Part shown: piece by piece, positions 6,805 through 15,330 of the stretch | Layout: each line of letters starts with the position of its first letter | Numbering within the stretch: the first letter of the stretch is position 1 | DNA from: an uncultured Clostridia bacterium | GTDB taxonomy: Bacteria; Bacillota; Clostridia; UBA1381 | Assembly (NCBI GenBank): GCA_947626075.1 | Contig: CANQQW010000005.1 | Coordinates: 1 to 46,559 of the forward strand | DNA length: 46,559 nucleotides | Direction: 5' to 3' | Program-made: the position numbers and the translations under genes | Notes under the pieces: generated by a model | Told to the model about the DNA's origin: nothing | Database searches by the model: none | Seen by the model: the letters and a program-made list of their open reading frames with translations, nothing else

Positions 6805-8638
6805 AACACACCCCCGCGCCAAGCGCCGCCGCGCCGCATCCGGCGCATTTTTCGCGGCAGTTCGCCGTCGTTTCGGCGCGTTTGGCTTTCTCGTTTTCAC
6901 GTATAAGGAAATTTTTTGTAACTCCAACGTCTATATGGTCCCACGGCAGAACCTCGTCGTAGCCGCGTTCGCGCGTCGTGTAGAAGTCGGGGTCAACGCC
7001 TGTTTCCTTAAATGTGTCCATCCACGTGTCGAATTTAAAGTGCTCGCCCCACGCGTCGAATTTACAGCCGTTCTCCGCCGCTTTTATTATAACGGGGCAG
7101 AGCCGTCTGTCGCCGCGCGCGAACACGCCCTCGAGGTAGCTCGTCTTGTTGTCGTGCCAGTTGTAGCGTATGCGTTTGGATTTTATGGATTTTTTTAATT
7201 CGTCCTGTTTTTCTATGAGCATGTCGCGCGTGTCCTGCGCCGCCCACTGGAACGCGGTAAACGGTTTTGGTACGAAGCTCGACGTGCTGACGGTTATGTT
7301 TATGTTCTTCGCGCGTTCCTCTTTCGGTACGGCGAAGTAAACGTCAAGTACTTTCTGCGCAAGGTCCGCTATGCCGCGCACGTCGTCCATTGTTTCCGAC
7401 GGAAGTCCTATCATAAAATACAGCTTGACCGTCGTCCACCCGCCGCGAAGCAGCATGTCGGCAGATCTCAGAACGTCGTCCTCGGTTATGTTTTTGTTTA
7501 TCACGTCGCGCAGGCGCTGCGTACCCGCCTCGGGCGCGAACGTTATACCCGTCTTTCTGACTTTCTGTACCTTTTCCATAAGTTCCATGGAGAAGTTGTC
7601 GATACGCAGTGAGGGAAGCGACAAGCCTATCTTCTTTTCCTCGGTTATCTTTAAAAGTCCGTCCGTAAGCTCTTTAAGAGAGCTGTAATCGCTCGTCGAG
7701 AGCGAGGACAGCGAAATCTCGTCGTACCCGCTGCACGTAAGCAGATTTTCCGCGATACCGAGCAGACGCTTTGGGTCGCGTTCGCGAAGCGGGCGGTATA
7801 TGTACCCCGCTTGACAGAAACGGCAGCCCCTAAGACAGCCGCGCATTATTTCGAGCATAACGCGGTCATGCACGACCTCGCCGAAAGGTACTATTATAGT
7901 CTCGGGCGTGTACGATGAGGAAAAGTCGCTCATTATACGCTTTCTTACCCTCGCTTTCGCGTGGGGGTTGTTCGGCGTGACGCTCTTCACTGTATTATCG
8001 TCATTGTACTCAACGTCGTAAAAGGACGGCACGTAAACGCCTTCTATCTCCGCGATAGATTCAAGGTAGTCGCGCTTATTCTTTTTGCCGCTCTTTTTCC
8101 ACTTCACATACTCGTCCACGACCTCGTGGATAATGTCCTCGCCCTCGCCCATCATGAAGAAGTCGAAAATATCCGCCACCGGCTCGGCGTTGTACGCGCA
8201 CGGACCGCCGCCGCATATTATCGGGTACGTCTCGTCCCTGTCCTTTGCGAGAACGGGTATCTCGGCGAGATGCAGCATATTCACGATTGTGGAGTAGCAA
8301 AGCTCGTACTGGAGCGTAAAACCGAGCATGTCAAAATGCGTCACCTCGTCGCCCGATTCGAGCGCGAAAAGACGCATACCGTGTTTTTTCATTTCGTCCT
8401 CCATGTCCGTCCACGGCGCGAACACGCGCTCGCAGTACGTGTCGGAGCGCTCGTTGAGCGTGTGGTAGAGGATTTTAAGACCGAGGTGCGACATGGCTAT
8501 CTCGTATATGTCGGCAAAGCAAAAGCCGAAGCGCACAAACGCTTCGGACGGGTCTTTTAGCACACAGTTAAGTTCACCGCCCGTGTAACGCGTCGGCTTT
8601 GTTACCTTGCTGAGAATTTTATCCTTTAAAGTTATCAT
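6797..8638 (-). CDS. B12-binding-domain radical SAM protein, TIGR03960 family
   Basis: A 613-residue radical SAM enzyme. The N-terminal third resembles a cobalamin-binding Rossmann region (ICGGGPCAYNAEPVADIFDFFMMGEGE). The iron-sulfur cysteines are in MRGCLRGCRFCQAG (CxxxCxxC) near residue 270. The C-terminal part holds the family-specific SxSSFVPKPFTAFQW region, and the last residues carry CREKCAGCGA, a possible auxiliary metal site. Ribosome site AGGAG. It lies between gerW and the coupled DUF2344 gene in a long leftward operon. The reaction is uncharacterised to my knowledge; the cofactor assignment is by motif. Confidence 0.9.
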   Translation of the reverse strand: MITLKDKILSKVTKPTRYTGGELNCVLKDPSEAFVRFGFCFADIYEIAMSHLGLKILYHTLNERSDTYCERVFAPWTDMEDEMKKHGMRLFALESGDEVTHFDMLGFTLQYELCYSTIVNMLHLAEIPVLAKDRDETYPIICGGGPCAYNAEPVADIFDFFMMGEGEDIIHEVVDEYVKWKKSGKKNKRDYLESIAEIEGVYVPSFYDVEYNDDNTVKSVTPNNPHAKARVRKRIMSDFSSSYTPETIIVPFGEVVHDRVMLEIMRGCLRGCRFCQAGYIYRPLRERDPKRLLGIAENLLTCSGYDEISLSSLSTSDYSSLKELTDGLLKITEEKKIGLSLPSLRIDNFSMELMEKVQKVRKTGITFAPEAGTQRLRDVINKNITEDDVLRSADMLLRGGWTTVKLYFMIGLPSETMDDVRGIADLAQKVLDVYFAVPKEERAKNINITVSTSSFVPKPFTAFQWAAQDTRDMLIEKQDELKKSIKSKRIRYNWHDNKTSYLEGVFARGDRRLCPVIIKAAENGCKFDAWGEHFKFDTWMDTFKETGVDPDFYTTRERGYDEVLPWDHIDVGVTKNFLIRENEKAKRAETTANCREKCAGCGAAALGAGVCYE

Positions 8639-8664
8639 TGCCTGTCTCCTATTGCCGCAGCTGT

Positions 8665-9087
8665 TTACTCCATGTCGGTAAAGTCTTGGGTACCGTCCGA
8701 ATCGACGGATTTTTTACTTTTTCTGTTTGATATGAAGCCGTTTACCTTGTCTATCATACCGGGCATAAGGTCTACCAGCTTACTCATCGCGCCCGAGCCT
8801 TCGTCCATGGAAATGAGGCGGACATTGGAATTGTTTATCACGAGAAACGCCTCCGCCTTAACCGACGCGCCGCCGCCCATGCCGCCGCCGAAATTGGTGT
8901 CGTCCTGCTTTTTCGCGTCAAACTCGCTGCCGCCGCCGCCAAAGCCGAATGTAACTTTTGATATGGGGACAATTACAGTTCCGTCTCCCATAGCAATCGG
9001 TTCACCGACTACGGAATTCGCGTCAATCATTCCCTTAAAATTTTCCGACACTTGCTTTAGCATTTCAGTTACTTTATTATCGCTCAT
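8665..9087 (-). CDS. ytfJ: GerW / YtfJ family spore protein
   Basis: A 140-residue protein of the GerW family, needed for proper spore germination in Bacillus subtilis. Typical features are the VVGEPIAMGDGTVIVPISKVTFGFGGGG core, a glycine-rich loop (NFGGGMGGGAS) and VKAEAFLVI. It overlaps the end of the upstream DUF2953 gene by 11 bases. The ytfI(DUF2953)-ytfJ order is the same as in B. subtilis, supporting the call and indicating a spore-forming host. Confidence 0.9.
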   Translation of the reverse strand: MSDNKVTEMLKQVSENFKGMIDANSVVGEPIAMGDGTVIVPISKVTFGFGGGGSEFDAKKQDDTNFGGGMGGGASVKAEAFLVINNSNVRLISMDEGSGAMSKLVDLMPGMIDKVNGFISNRKSKKSVDSDGTQDFTDME

Positions 9088-9703
9088 TATTATTTATCCT
9101 CCTGCTGATTTTCTTTATTTTAAGCAGCAATATTGCCGCCATTATTCCAAGCTTTATCACATACGCAATCCGTGTCCGTATTTTGCAGTACACGCCGGCA
9201 TCAAGGCACGCCTTGTCAAAGTCCGCGTCTATCGATACGTTCCAGTTATCAAGACGCATATTTCTGTCCACCGCGGCGATAAGGTTATACGCGGCGGCAT
9301 TAGCCGCGCCTATCGCCATACCTGTATACATCGGGTCGCCCGTACCGAAGTGTGATGAAATATTAAGCTCCTTAATGCGTATCGTTCTGCAAAACGTGTG
9401 GGAGATCAAGGCGAATATATCATGTCTAAGCTCGCTGTATACCGCTTTCGCGAGTTTTAGGAGCGCCCTGATGTTCTTCTCTCCCCTCTCAACCTCTTTT
9501 TCTTCTGTTTTTACGTCCGCCTCGATTTCCTCTTTTTCCCGTTCGGTCGGGAACAGCTTCAGCCTGACGAACGCATATTTTATAAAAATGCAGCCGTCCG
9601 CGTTTTTATCGCTGCAGGACATGGAAAAAACGGCGTCAACGGGAATAAATATTATAAGCGCGATAACGGCGGCTATAATTAAAATTATATACAGTGCCGT
9701 CAT
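9077..9703 (-). CDS. DUF2953 membrane protein (YtfI-like)
   Basis: A 208-residue protein with one strong N-terminal membrane helix (LYIILIIAAVIALIIFIP), a charged linker rich in Glu and Lys, and the family-typical GTGDPMYTGMAIGAANAA block. The C-terminus is hydrophobic then basic (AAILLLKIKKISRRI). It is linked to GerW by conserved gene order and probably participates in the forespore or spore envelope, though function is not established. It overlaps scpB by 4 bases. Confidence 0.8.
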   Translation of the reverse strand: MTALYIILIIAAVIALIIFIPVDAVFSMSCSDKNADGCIFIKYAFVRLKLFPTEREKEEIEADVKTEEKEVERGEKNIRALLKLAKAVYSELRHDIFALISHTFCRTIRIKELNISSHFGTGDPMYTGMAIGAANAAAYNLIAAVDRNMRLDNWNVSIDADFDKACLDAGVYCKIRTRIAYVIKLGIMAAILLLKIKKISRRINNNER

Positions 9704-10272
9704 TGGTTCACTTCTCCCTCAATTTCCATTTGCATACCCTGCGCGCTTTCGGTATCGAGCCGGCTTAAATCGAGCGGCGGCAAATCGCGCGGGTCTTTAA
9801 GCCCGAAGCAGCGCAGAAACGTGTCCGTCGTCACGTACAGTATAGGTCTGCCGGGCGCGTCAAGCCTGCCCTTTTCCTCGATAAGCCCGCGCTCGTACAG
9901 TCTGTTTACGCAGCCGTCGCTGTTGACGCCGCGTATATGCTCTATCTGTCCGCGCGTTATCGGCTGCTTGTACGCGATAATCGCAAGCGCCTCCATTGCC
10001 GCGTTCGAGAGCGGCTGTTTTCTCTGCTCTCCTAATATTTCCTGTATATAGCTGTAATATTCGGGGCGCGAGCAAATCTGGTACCCCTCCGAAATATCTA
10101 TTATGTTGAAGCCGCGCTTGTCGCGCTCGTATTCCTCTTTAAGCTCGCTTACGGCGTTTTCTATGTCCTGCGCGCCGCAGTCAAGCACAGCCGCCAGCTT
10201 CGCCGCTTTGACCGGCTCGCCCGCAGCGAACAGTATTCCCTCTATCACATATTTCAAATTAGTCATTATCAA
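9700..10272 (-). CDS. scpB: Segregation and condensation protein B
   Basis: A 190-residue winged-helix kleisin-associated protein. ScpB dimers bind ScpA and the SMC ATPase to form the bacterial condensin that compacts and segregates chromosomes. The call rests on the opening YVIEGILFAAGEPV, the ALAIIAYKQPITRGQIEHIRGV block and RPILYVTTDTFLRCFGL near the end. It overlaps scpA by 4 bases, the usual coupled arrangement. Confidence 0.95.
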   Translation of the reverse strand: MIMTNLKYVIEGILFAAGEPVKAAKLAAVLDCGAQDIENAVSELKEEYERDKRGFNIIDISEGYQICSRPEYYSYIQEILGEQRKQPLSNAAMEALAIIAYKQPITRGQIEHIRGVNSDGCVNRLYERGLIEEKGRLDAPGRPILYVTTDTFLRCFGLKDPRDLPPLDLSRLDTESAQGMQMEIEGEVNQ

Positions 10273-10994
10273 TTCTTCCCTGTCGTTAAAATAAAATCCT
10301 TCTTGCCCTCGTCATAATCCGCGCGCAGCTTGCCCATACGTATCATTTCAAGCACCGCGAGAAACGTTGCTATCATCTCGGGCTTTGAGTCCTCCTCACG
10401 GAACAGCGTTTCAAAACGAACTCTTTTGCCGCGTTTTAAAACCTTGCATATTTTCTCAACCATGTCGTCAACCGACACCTTTTCGCGTCCGACAATCCGA
10501 GAGAACGCGCGCTTTTCGGGCTTCGCGCGGCGAATACGGCGGCTTAATATACTGTTAAACGCTTCCAAAAGCTCGTCCGTCGTGTGGCTTATATTGTATT
10601 CGGGAGCGGGGAAATCAATCCTTTCCGTCTCTCGGAATACCATGTGCCTTGTGGCAAACTCATTCTTCCTAAGCTCCTTTGACGCTTCCTTAAACTGTTG
10701 GTACTCGGCGAGACGGCGCGCAAGCTCCTCCCTCGGGTCCTCCTCGTCCTCGTCCGTTTCCTGTTTTGGCAGAAGCAGCTTCGACTTTATATAAAGAAGC
10801 TGCGCCGCCATAACAAGAAATTCACTTGTGTTGTCGAGGTTCATTTCCTCTATGCCTTCAATCGCTTCAAGGTACTGCTCGGTTATCTCGGCTATCGGTA
10901 TATCGTAAATACTGACCTTGTTCCTTTGTATAAGAGTGAGTAACAAATCGAGCGGACCCTCGAAAGCGTCAAGCCTATATAATATTTTTTCCAT
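10269..10994 (-). CDS. scpA: Segregation and condensation protein A (kleisin)
   Basis: A 241-residue kleisin subunit bridging the SMC heads. The N-terminal motif YRLDAFEGPLDLLLTLI and the AAQLLYIKSKLLLP segment are diagnostic, and the C-terminal winged helix includes ATFLAVLEMIRMG. The start at 10994 follows a GGAGAGGA ribosome site; a longer frame to 11024 would overlap the upstream protease gene and adds no conserved residues. The acidic linker after LLLPKQ is typical. Confidence 0.95.
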   Translation of the reverse strand: MEKILYRLDAFEGPLDLLLTLIQRNKVSIYDIPIAEITEQYLEAIEGIEEMNLDNTSEFLVMAAQLLYIKSKLLLPKQETDEDEEDPREELARRLAEYQQFKEASKELRKNEFATRHMVFRETERIDFPAPEYNISHTTDELLEAFNSILSRRIRRAKPEKRAFSRIVGREKVSVDDMVEKICKVLKRGKRVRFETLFREEDSKPEMIATFLAVLEMIRMGKLRADYDEGKKDFILTTGKN

Positions 10995-11013
10995 ACGTAT
11001 TCCTCTCCAAAGC

Positions 11014-11673
11014 CTACAGCACAAGACCGACGAACACGTTTAAAAGACGCATTATGCCGTTCATGAACGCGTTCACGCCCGTGCCGATTATTCCGCTGAA
11101 GAAACCTGTTAAGGACAGCACCGCGATTAGTATCATCGAGTATCTTTCATACCGAAGCATTGCGTAATACGTTCTGTCGGGGAGGAAAAGCCCCAGTACC
11201 TTTGAGCCGTCAAGCGGCGGTATGGGAATTATGTTAAATACCATAAAGCACAGATTTCTTACCGCGAGCGCGCCGAAAATCGTTCCCGCGGCGCTTACCG
11301 CGCCCGTCATACCCGGCGCGAATTTTTGGCTTATCACAAATATTACCGAGTATATAAGCAGCGACAAAAACGCCATTACAAGGTTCGCGAGAGGTCCCGC
11401 CGCCGCAGTGAGCGCCATGCCGCGCTTTTGGTTCTTATAGTATCTCGGGTCTACCATTACGGGCTTCGCCCAGCCAAAGCCCGTGAATATCATAAGCAGC
11501 GTTCCCACAAGGTCGAGATGCGCGAGCGGGTTAAGCGTGAGCCTTCCGTTAAGACGCGGCGTGGGGTCGCCCAGCTTTGTCGATACCCACGCGTGGGCAA
11601 GCTCGTGACCGGTCAGCGCGATAAGCGTTATCGGCACGTTTATGAGTATATCAAGTAAGTTAAATCCTAACAT
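11014..11673 (-). CDS. Site-2-protease-like zinc metalloprotease, M50 family
   Basis: A 219-residue multi-spanning membrane protease with the zinc motif HELAH near residue 24 of a helix, and the second conserved block NPLAHLDLVGT plus GWAKPVMVDP. The C-terminal NIIPIPPLDGSKVL carries the NPDG-type motif with the third metal-ligand Asp. It would cleave membrane proteins within the bilayer. The start at 11673 has a GGGAG ribosome site. This family often sits next to scpA in Firmicutes, as here, and the gene is first in the operon behind the promoter at 11710-11738. Confidence 0.9.
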   Translation of the reverse strand: MLGFNLLDILINVPITLIALTGHELAHAWVSTKLGDPTPRLNGRLTLNPLAHLDLVGTLLMIFTGFGWAKPVMVDPRYYKNQKRGMALTAAAGPLANLVMAFLSLLIYSVIFVISQKFAPGMTGAVSAAGTIFGALAVRNLCFMVFNIIPIPPLDGSKVLGLFLPDRTYYAMLRYERYSMILIAVLSLTGFFSGIIGTGVNAFMNGIMRLLNVFVGLVL

Positions 11674-11709
11674 ATATAATTTGCTCCCATTATTAATATA
11701 ATCAGTTAT

Positions 11710-11738
11710 ATTATACCTAATTTTTACCGAAAAGTAAA
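11710..11738 (-). promoter_or_regulatory. Promoter of the M50-scpA-scpB operon
   Basis: Leftward: -35 TTTACT, 17 bases, -10 TATAAT. It probably drives the run of eight same-strand genes down to 5931. Confidence 0.7.
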
Positions 11739-11751
11739 GCGGTTTTAATAA

Positions 11752-11775
11752 AAAACGGCGCAAAGCGCCGTTTTA
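11752..11775 (-). terminator. Intrinsic terminator after the diguanylate cyclase gene
   Basis: Stem AAAACGGCGC/GCGCCGTTTT with an AAA loop; on the minus strand it is followed by TTTTTTATT. Confidence 0.85.
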
Positions 11776-11790
11776 TTCATATCTTATCGT

Positions 11791-12969
11791 TCATCGCATT
11801 TCCATGTTCTTTTTCATATAGAACATACGCTTGTTATCGTACATCATGTTGTCGCTTCTTTCAATCGTGGACGCAAAGTTTCTGTCAAGCTCCTTGTCAA
11901 ATTTCGCGTAACCAATCGACATCGTAAGAGTAATACCGTTGCTCTTGTTGCCTTCCTCTGTAAGCGCGTCAACGTCCGATATGAATTTCTTCAAATCGTC
12001 CACGCTCTTGTCCCTCGCTATGACGGAAAATTCGTCGCCGCCGACACGGTATGCGATATAATCCGACTTGTCTCTCATCACGTCTCTCAGAATTTTCGCC
12101 GCGCGCTGAATATACATATCACCCGCCTGATGTCCTCTCGTGTCGTTTATGACCTTAAGACCGTTGAGGTCAATCGTTATTATCGAGTAGCGGTCGGTAT
12201 TGTTAGCCTCGATGTTATGCAAATCAACGGTGAAAGAGTTTCTGTTTTTAAGTCCCGTGAGATTGTCGGTATTGGAAGAATCCTGATACAGCGGGTTTGA
12301 GATTTTTTTGAAGATTCTGCGTGAAAATCTTATGGATATAAGGCAGCACAGGAAAATTATTATGGCGACCAGTACGCGCAGGACTATATTAAACGTGCGC
12401 ACATTCCGCGCGTTTATCATAATCCCTATCACGCCTTTCACGTTTCTTCCGTCATCGCTGACGGGATAAAAGTTGGCGTATCTGTAGCCGTCGTCCGTGG
12501 AGAGGAAGTCGCCCGATATTATATAGTTTTTAATATACATGTCCTCTACGTACATTGTTATGTCTTCGCTTACCTTGCCGCTCTGAACAAAATACGGTTT
12601 GCCCTCGTTTTCGGTATCCAAAACGCAAAATACGCCGTCGGTCTCCGAGTCCTTTCGGTACACGAGAATATCGGATATAGCCATATCGTCCTTTATCGCG
12701 CACAAATAACTCATTACGGAGCTGTATGCCGCGTACGGCACATCGTCCTCGTAAAGGCGGCTGTCAAGGTGAGGCTCTATCGTTTCAAACGTGAGGTTGG
12801 CGCGCTCGTCGTAAGCCTCGGTAAGCATTGACATCATTATTCCGGACGTTACAAGGTATATAACAAGGCAGGAAAAAACCACAAGGGCGCAAGTCAGTAC
12901 CGATACCTGTACGTTCACTTTTTCAAGATTACGCTTTATCGCGTTTCTCAACTTTTCCATCATTCCCAT
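11791..12969 (-). CDS. Membrane-bound diguanylate cyclase (GGDEF)
   Basis: A 392-residue protein with an N-terminal membrane helix (about 23-46), an extracytoplasmic sensing region of about 150 residues, a second helix (about 195-214) and a GGDEF domain. The active motif GGDEF is intact at about 310-314, with DLNGLKVINDTRGHQAGD upstream, so it should make cyclic di-GMP from two GTP. The RxxD inhibitory site normally found five residues before GGDEF is absent (the segment reads DYIAYRV), so product inhibition may be lost. The start at 12969 follows AAAGGGG; an ATG six bases further in is also possible. It is a single-gene unit with its own promoter and terminator. The signal it senses is not readable. 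Confidence 0.9.
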   Translation of the reverse strand: MGMMEKLRNAIKRNLEKVNVQVSVLTCALVVFSCLVIYLVTSGIMMSMLTEAYDERANLTFETIEPHLDSRLYEDDVPYAAYSSVMSYLCAIKDDMAISDILVYRKDSETDGVFCVLDTENEGKPYFVQSGKVSEDITMYVEDMYIKNYIISGDFLSTDDGYRYANFYPVSDDGRNVKGVIGIMINARNVRTFNIVLRVLVAIIIFLCCLISIRFSRRIFKKISNPLYQDSSNTDNLTGLKNRNSFTVDLHNIEANNTDRYSIITIDLNGLKVINDTRGHQAGDMYIQRAAKILRDVMRDKSDYIAYRVGGDEFSVIARDKSVDDLKKFISDVDALTEEGNKSNGITLTMSIGYAKFDKELDRNFASTIERSDNMMYDNKRMFYMKKNMEMR

Positions 12970-13038
12970 ATATCCCCTTTTGAGTGTTGATTGCGCATTG
13001 TTGTAAAGCATTAACAATACGCACTGTTATTATATTAA

Positions 13039-13067
13039 ATTATACTACATTTTGTTCCATTTGGCAA
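13039..13067 (-). promoter_or_regulatory. Promoter of the diguanylate cyclase gene
   Basis: Leftward: -35 TTGCCA, 17 bases, -10 TATAAT. This leaves a leader of about 60 bases before the start at 12969. Confidence 0.7.
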
Positions 13068-13111
13068 TATTTTTATATGAAATTTCTCTGAATTTTGTAT
13101 ATAATTATACG

Positions 13112-13143
13112 AAAAAAGCTGTCACAGATGACAGCTCTTTTTT
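13112..13143 (-). terminator. Bidirectional terminator after araA
   Basis: Stem AGCTGTCA/TGACAGCT flanked by A and T runs on both sides; it begins 3 bases after the araA stop codon. Confidence 0.9.
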
Positions 13144-13145
13144 CG

Positions 13146-14624
13146 TTACTTTAATTTATACGCTATATCGTTCCAAAGAAGCTCCTTTTCAAACGCTTCA
13201 ACGGTCGTGTCCGCGCTGATATGCACAAACTCAATGTCCATCATCGCCGCCCAGTCTTTCATCATTTCCGCCGTTACGTCGTACGAGAGTACGCTGTGGT
13301 GCGCGCCGCCCGCCAAAATCCAGCAGGTCGCGCTCGTTTCGAGCGACGGGAGCGGTTTCCACATTACGCCCGCTACGGGGAGCTTCGGCATAGGCTTTAA
13401 CGGATTGCAAGCCTTGATGTCGTTTACGATAAGTCTCATTCTGCCGCCCATGTCAACGAGTGAGGCTACGATAGCGTCGCCGTTCTTAGAATCGAATACA
13501 AGTCTGGCGGGGTCGTTTCTGTCGCCGATACTGAGCGGATGAACCTGTATTTTCGGCTTGTCCGCCGCGACGAGCGGGCAAACCTCGAGCATATGCGCGC
13601 CTAAAATATGTTCGTTGCCCTTTTCGAGGTGGTATGTATAGTCCTCCATGAACGCCGTACCGCCGTCCATGCCCTCTGCCATAGCTTTCATTATAGCGTC
13701 CATCGCCGCGACTTTCCAGTCGCCCTCCGCGCCGAAGCCGTAGCCGTCAGCCATCATGTTCTGCGCCGCGAGACCGGGTAACTGGTCAAGTTCGTGGAGC
13801 GTGTCAAAATGCGTTACAAACGCGCTGTAACCGTACTTTTCGCAAATCTTTCTTATCGCTATTTCTTCCTTAGCCTGATAGCGAACGGCGTCAATGTTGT
13901 CGGTGTCCATGGTGTAGCGCTCGTTGTACTCCGCCATTTTCGCGTCAACCTCCGCGTCGGTAACTTCGTTGAGTACGTCAACGAGGTCGCCGACGGCGCG
14001 GTACTCGATGTCCCAGCCGAATTTAATCTCGGCTTCAACCTTGTCGCCCTCTGTAACGGCGACCTGACGCATATTGTCGCTGAAACGAACCATTTTAAGT
14101 TCCTGACTTAACGCGTAGCCGCACGCGCTCCTCATCCAGTTTGAGAGCTTTTTCTGCGGCTCGTCGTCCTGCCAGTAGCCTACAATAATTTTTCTCGGCA
14201 TGCGCAGTCTTGAGCCGATAAAACCGTGCTCGCGGTCGCCGTGCGCCGACTGATTGAGGTTCATGAAGTCCATGTCGATCTCGTCCCACGGTATCTCGCG
14301 GTTAAACTGCGTGTGGAAGTGGCAGTACGGCTTTTTGAAGTTTTTAAGACCGTTTATCCACATTTTAGACGGGCTGAACGTGTGCATCCACGCGATAACG
14401 CCCGCGCACTTGTCATCGTGCGACGCGTCCTTAAACACGGCGGTAACCTCGTCCGGCGTTTTAACCGTCGGTTTTAACACGATTTTACACGGCATTTTAC
14501 CCGAAGCGTTAAGTCCCTCAACCATAGCCGCGCTGTCAAGGGCTACCTGGTCGAGCGTTTCCTGTCCGTAAAGGTGCTGACTGCCGGTAACGAACCAAAA
14601 CTCAAATTCCTTTATTGATTTCAT
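13146..14624 (-). CDS. araA: L-arabinose isomerase
   Basis: A 492-residue cytosolic enzyme converting L-arabinose to L-ribulose with a divalent metal, typically Mn. Recognisable blocks are FWFVTGSQHLYG at the N-terminus, the metal-site Glu segments GFGAEGDWK and FMEDYTYHL, and the His segments ILGAHMLEV and GGAHHSVLSYD. Length is normal for the family. The start at 14624 has AAGGAGAG; an upstream in-frame ATG overlaps the promoter. It stands alone, without araB or araD, but with the pectin lyase and GH43 enzyme in the same window it fits use of arabinose from pectin side chains. Confidence 0.97.
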   Translation of the reverse strand: MKSIKEFEFWFVTGSQHLYGQETLDQVALDSAAMVEGLNASGKMPCKIVLKPTVKTPDEVTAVFKDASHDDKCAGVIAWMHTFSPSKMWINGLKNFKKPYCHFHTQFNREIPWDEIDMDFMNLNQSAHGDREHGFIGSRLRMPRKIIVGYWQDDEPQKKLSNWMRSACGYALSQELKMVRFSDNMRQVAVTEGDKVEAEIKFGWDIEYRAVGDLVDVLNEVTDAEVDAKMAEYNERYTMDTDNIDAVRYQAKEEIAIRKICEKYGYSAFVTHFDTLHELDQLPGLAAQNMMADGYGFGAEGDWKVAAMDAIMKAMAEGMDGGTAFMEDYTYHLEKGNEHILGAHMLEVCPLVAADKPKIQVHPLSIGDRNDPARLVFDSKNGDAIVASLVDMGGRMRLIVNDIKACNPLKPMPKLPVAGVMWKPLPSLETSATCWILAGGAHHSVLSYDVTAEMMKDWAAMMDIEFVHISADTTVEAFEKELLWNDIAYKLK

Positions 14625-14661
14625 TTTCTTCTCTCCTTTTTGGAAATTTCTTAATAAATTT

Positions 14662-14690
14662 ATTATATAAAATCCCGCCGTGTTTTTCAA
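14662..14690 (-). promoter_or_regulatory. Promoter of araA
   Basis: Leftward: -35 TTGAAA, 17 bases, -10 TATAAT, giving a short leader to the start at 14624. No clear operator palindrome is seen. Confidence 0.75.
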
Positions 14691-14748
14691 TAGGTTTTTG
14701 AAATTATCGGGAAGTTTTTGCGGCGTGCTCGCGGCGGAGTACGCGTTC

Positions 14749-15330
14749 TTAATACCGTCGGAACGATTGTATCAGCTTTTCGATTTCGCCTAAGGGGCAA
14801 GTCATGAATGAGGACATTACGCACGCGCCCGACGCGCCGGCTCGGCGTACGGACGCGATGTTATCGGGCGTTATGCCGCCTATGGCGTATACGGGAACAG
14901 TCACGCTTTCGCACACTCCCTTGAGAAAATCAAGTCCGCGCGGCGCAAGATCCTTTTTGCAGTCGGTCGCGAAAATATGTCCCGCGACAACGTAGTCCGC
15001 GCCTGTTTCCTGCGCCTCGCGCGCTTCCTTTGCGGAATGTACCGACGCGCCTACCGTGTCAAAACCACGTCTTACGCTCGGATTTTCACGCAGCGCTTTT
15101 ATCGGCAGATGTATTTTTTTTACGCCCAAATTCTTCGAGGCTCCAATGTATGTATGCAAAATCATGTCGGGACATTTATTTATCATACCGCGCGCAAGCG
15201 TCTCGTATTCCGCCTCGCTCAAATCCTTTTCACGCAAAATAATCGGAACATTTTGCTCCGATATTTTTTTTATACGCTCCGAAAAGTCGGAGCACAGCTT
15301 TCTGTTCGTTACGCAAATAATTTTAAACAT
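14749..15330 (-). CDS. TenI/ThiE-family protein, probable thiazole tautomerase
   Basis: A 193-residue TIM-barrel protein of the thiamine phosphate synthase family. The loop GHIFATDCKKDLAPRG (about 117-132, with His118) and HLPIKA (about 74-79) match TenI, the thiazole tautomerase of Bacillus, better than a true ThiE, which usually has GPxFxTxTK and HxGQxD at these places. ILREKDLSE keeps the shared phosphate-binding Arg and Lys. It overlaps thiH by 8 bases and so belongs to the thiazole operon. It may be a tautomerase, a synthase, or both; the TenI reading is an inference from loops. The last gene of the unit. Confidence 0.8.
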   Translation of the reverse strand: MFKIICVTNRKLCSDFSERIKKISEQNVPIILREKDLSEAEYETLARGMINKCPDMILHTYIGASKNLGVKKIHLPIKALRENPSVRRGFDTVGASVHSAKEAREAQETGADYVVAGHIFATDCKKDLAPRGLDFLKGVCESVTVPVYAIGGITPDNIASVRRAGASGACVMSSFMTCPLGEIEKLIQSFRRY

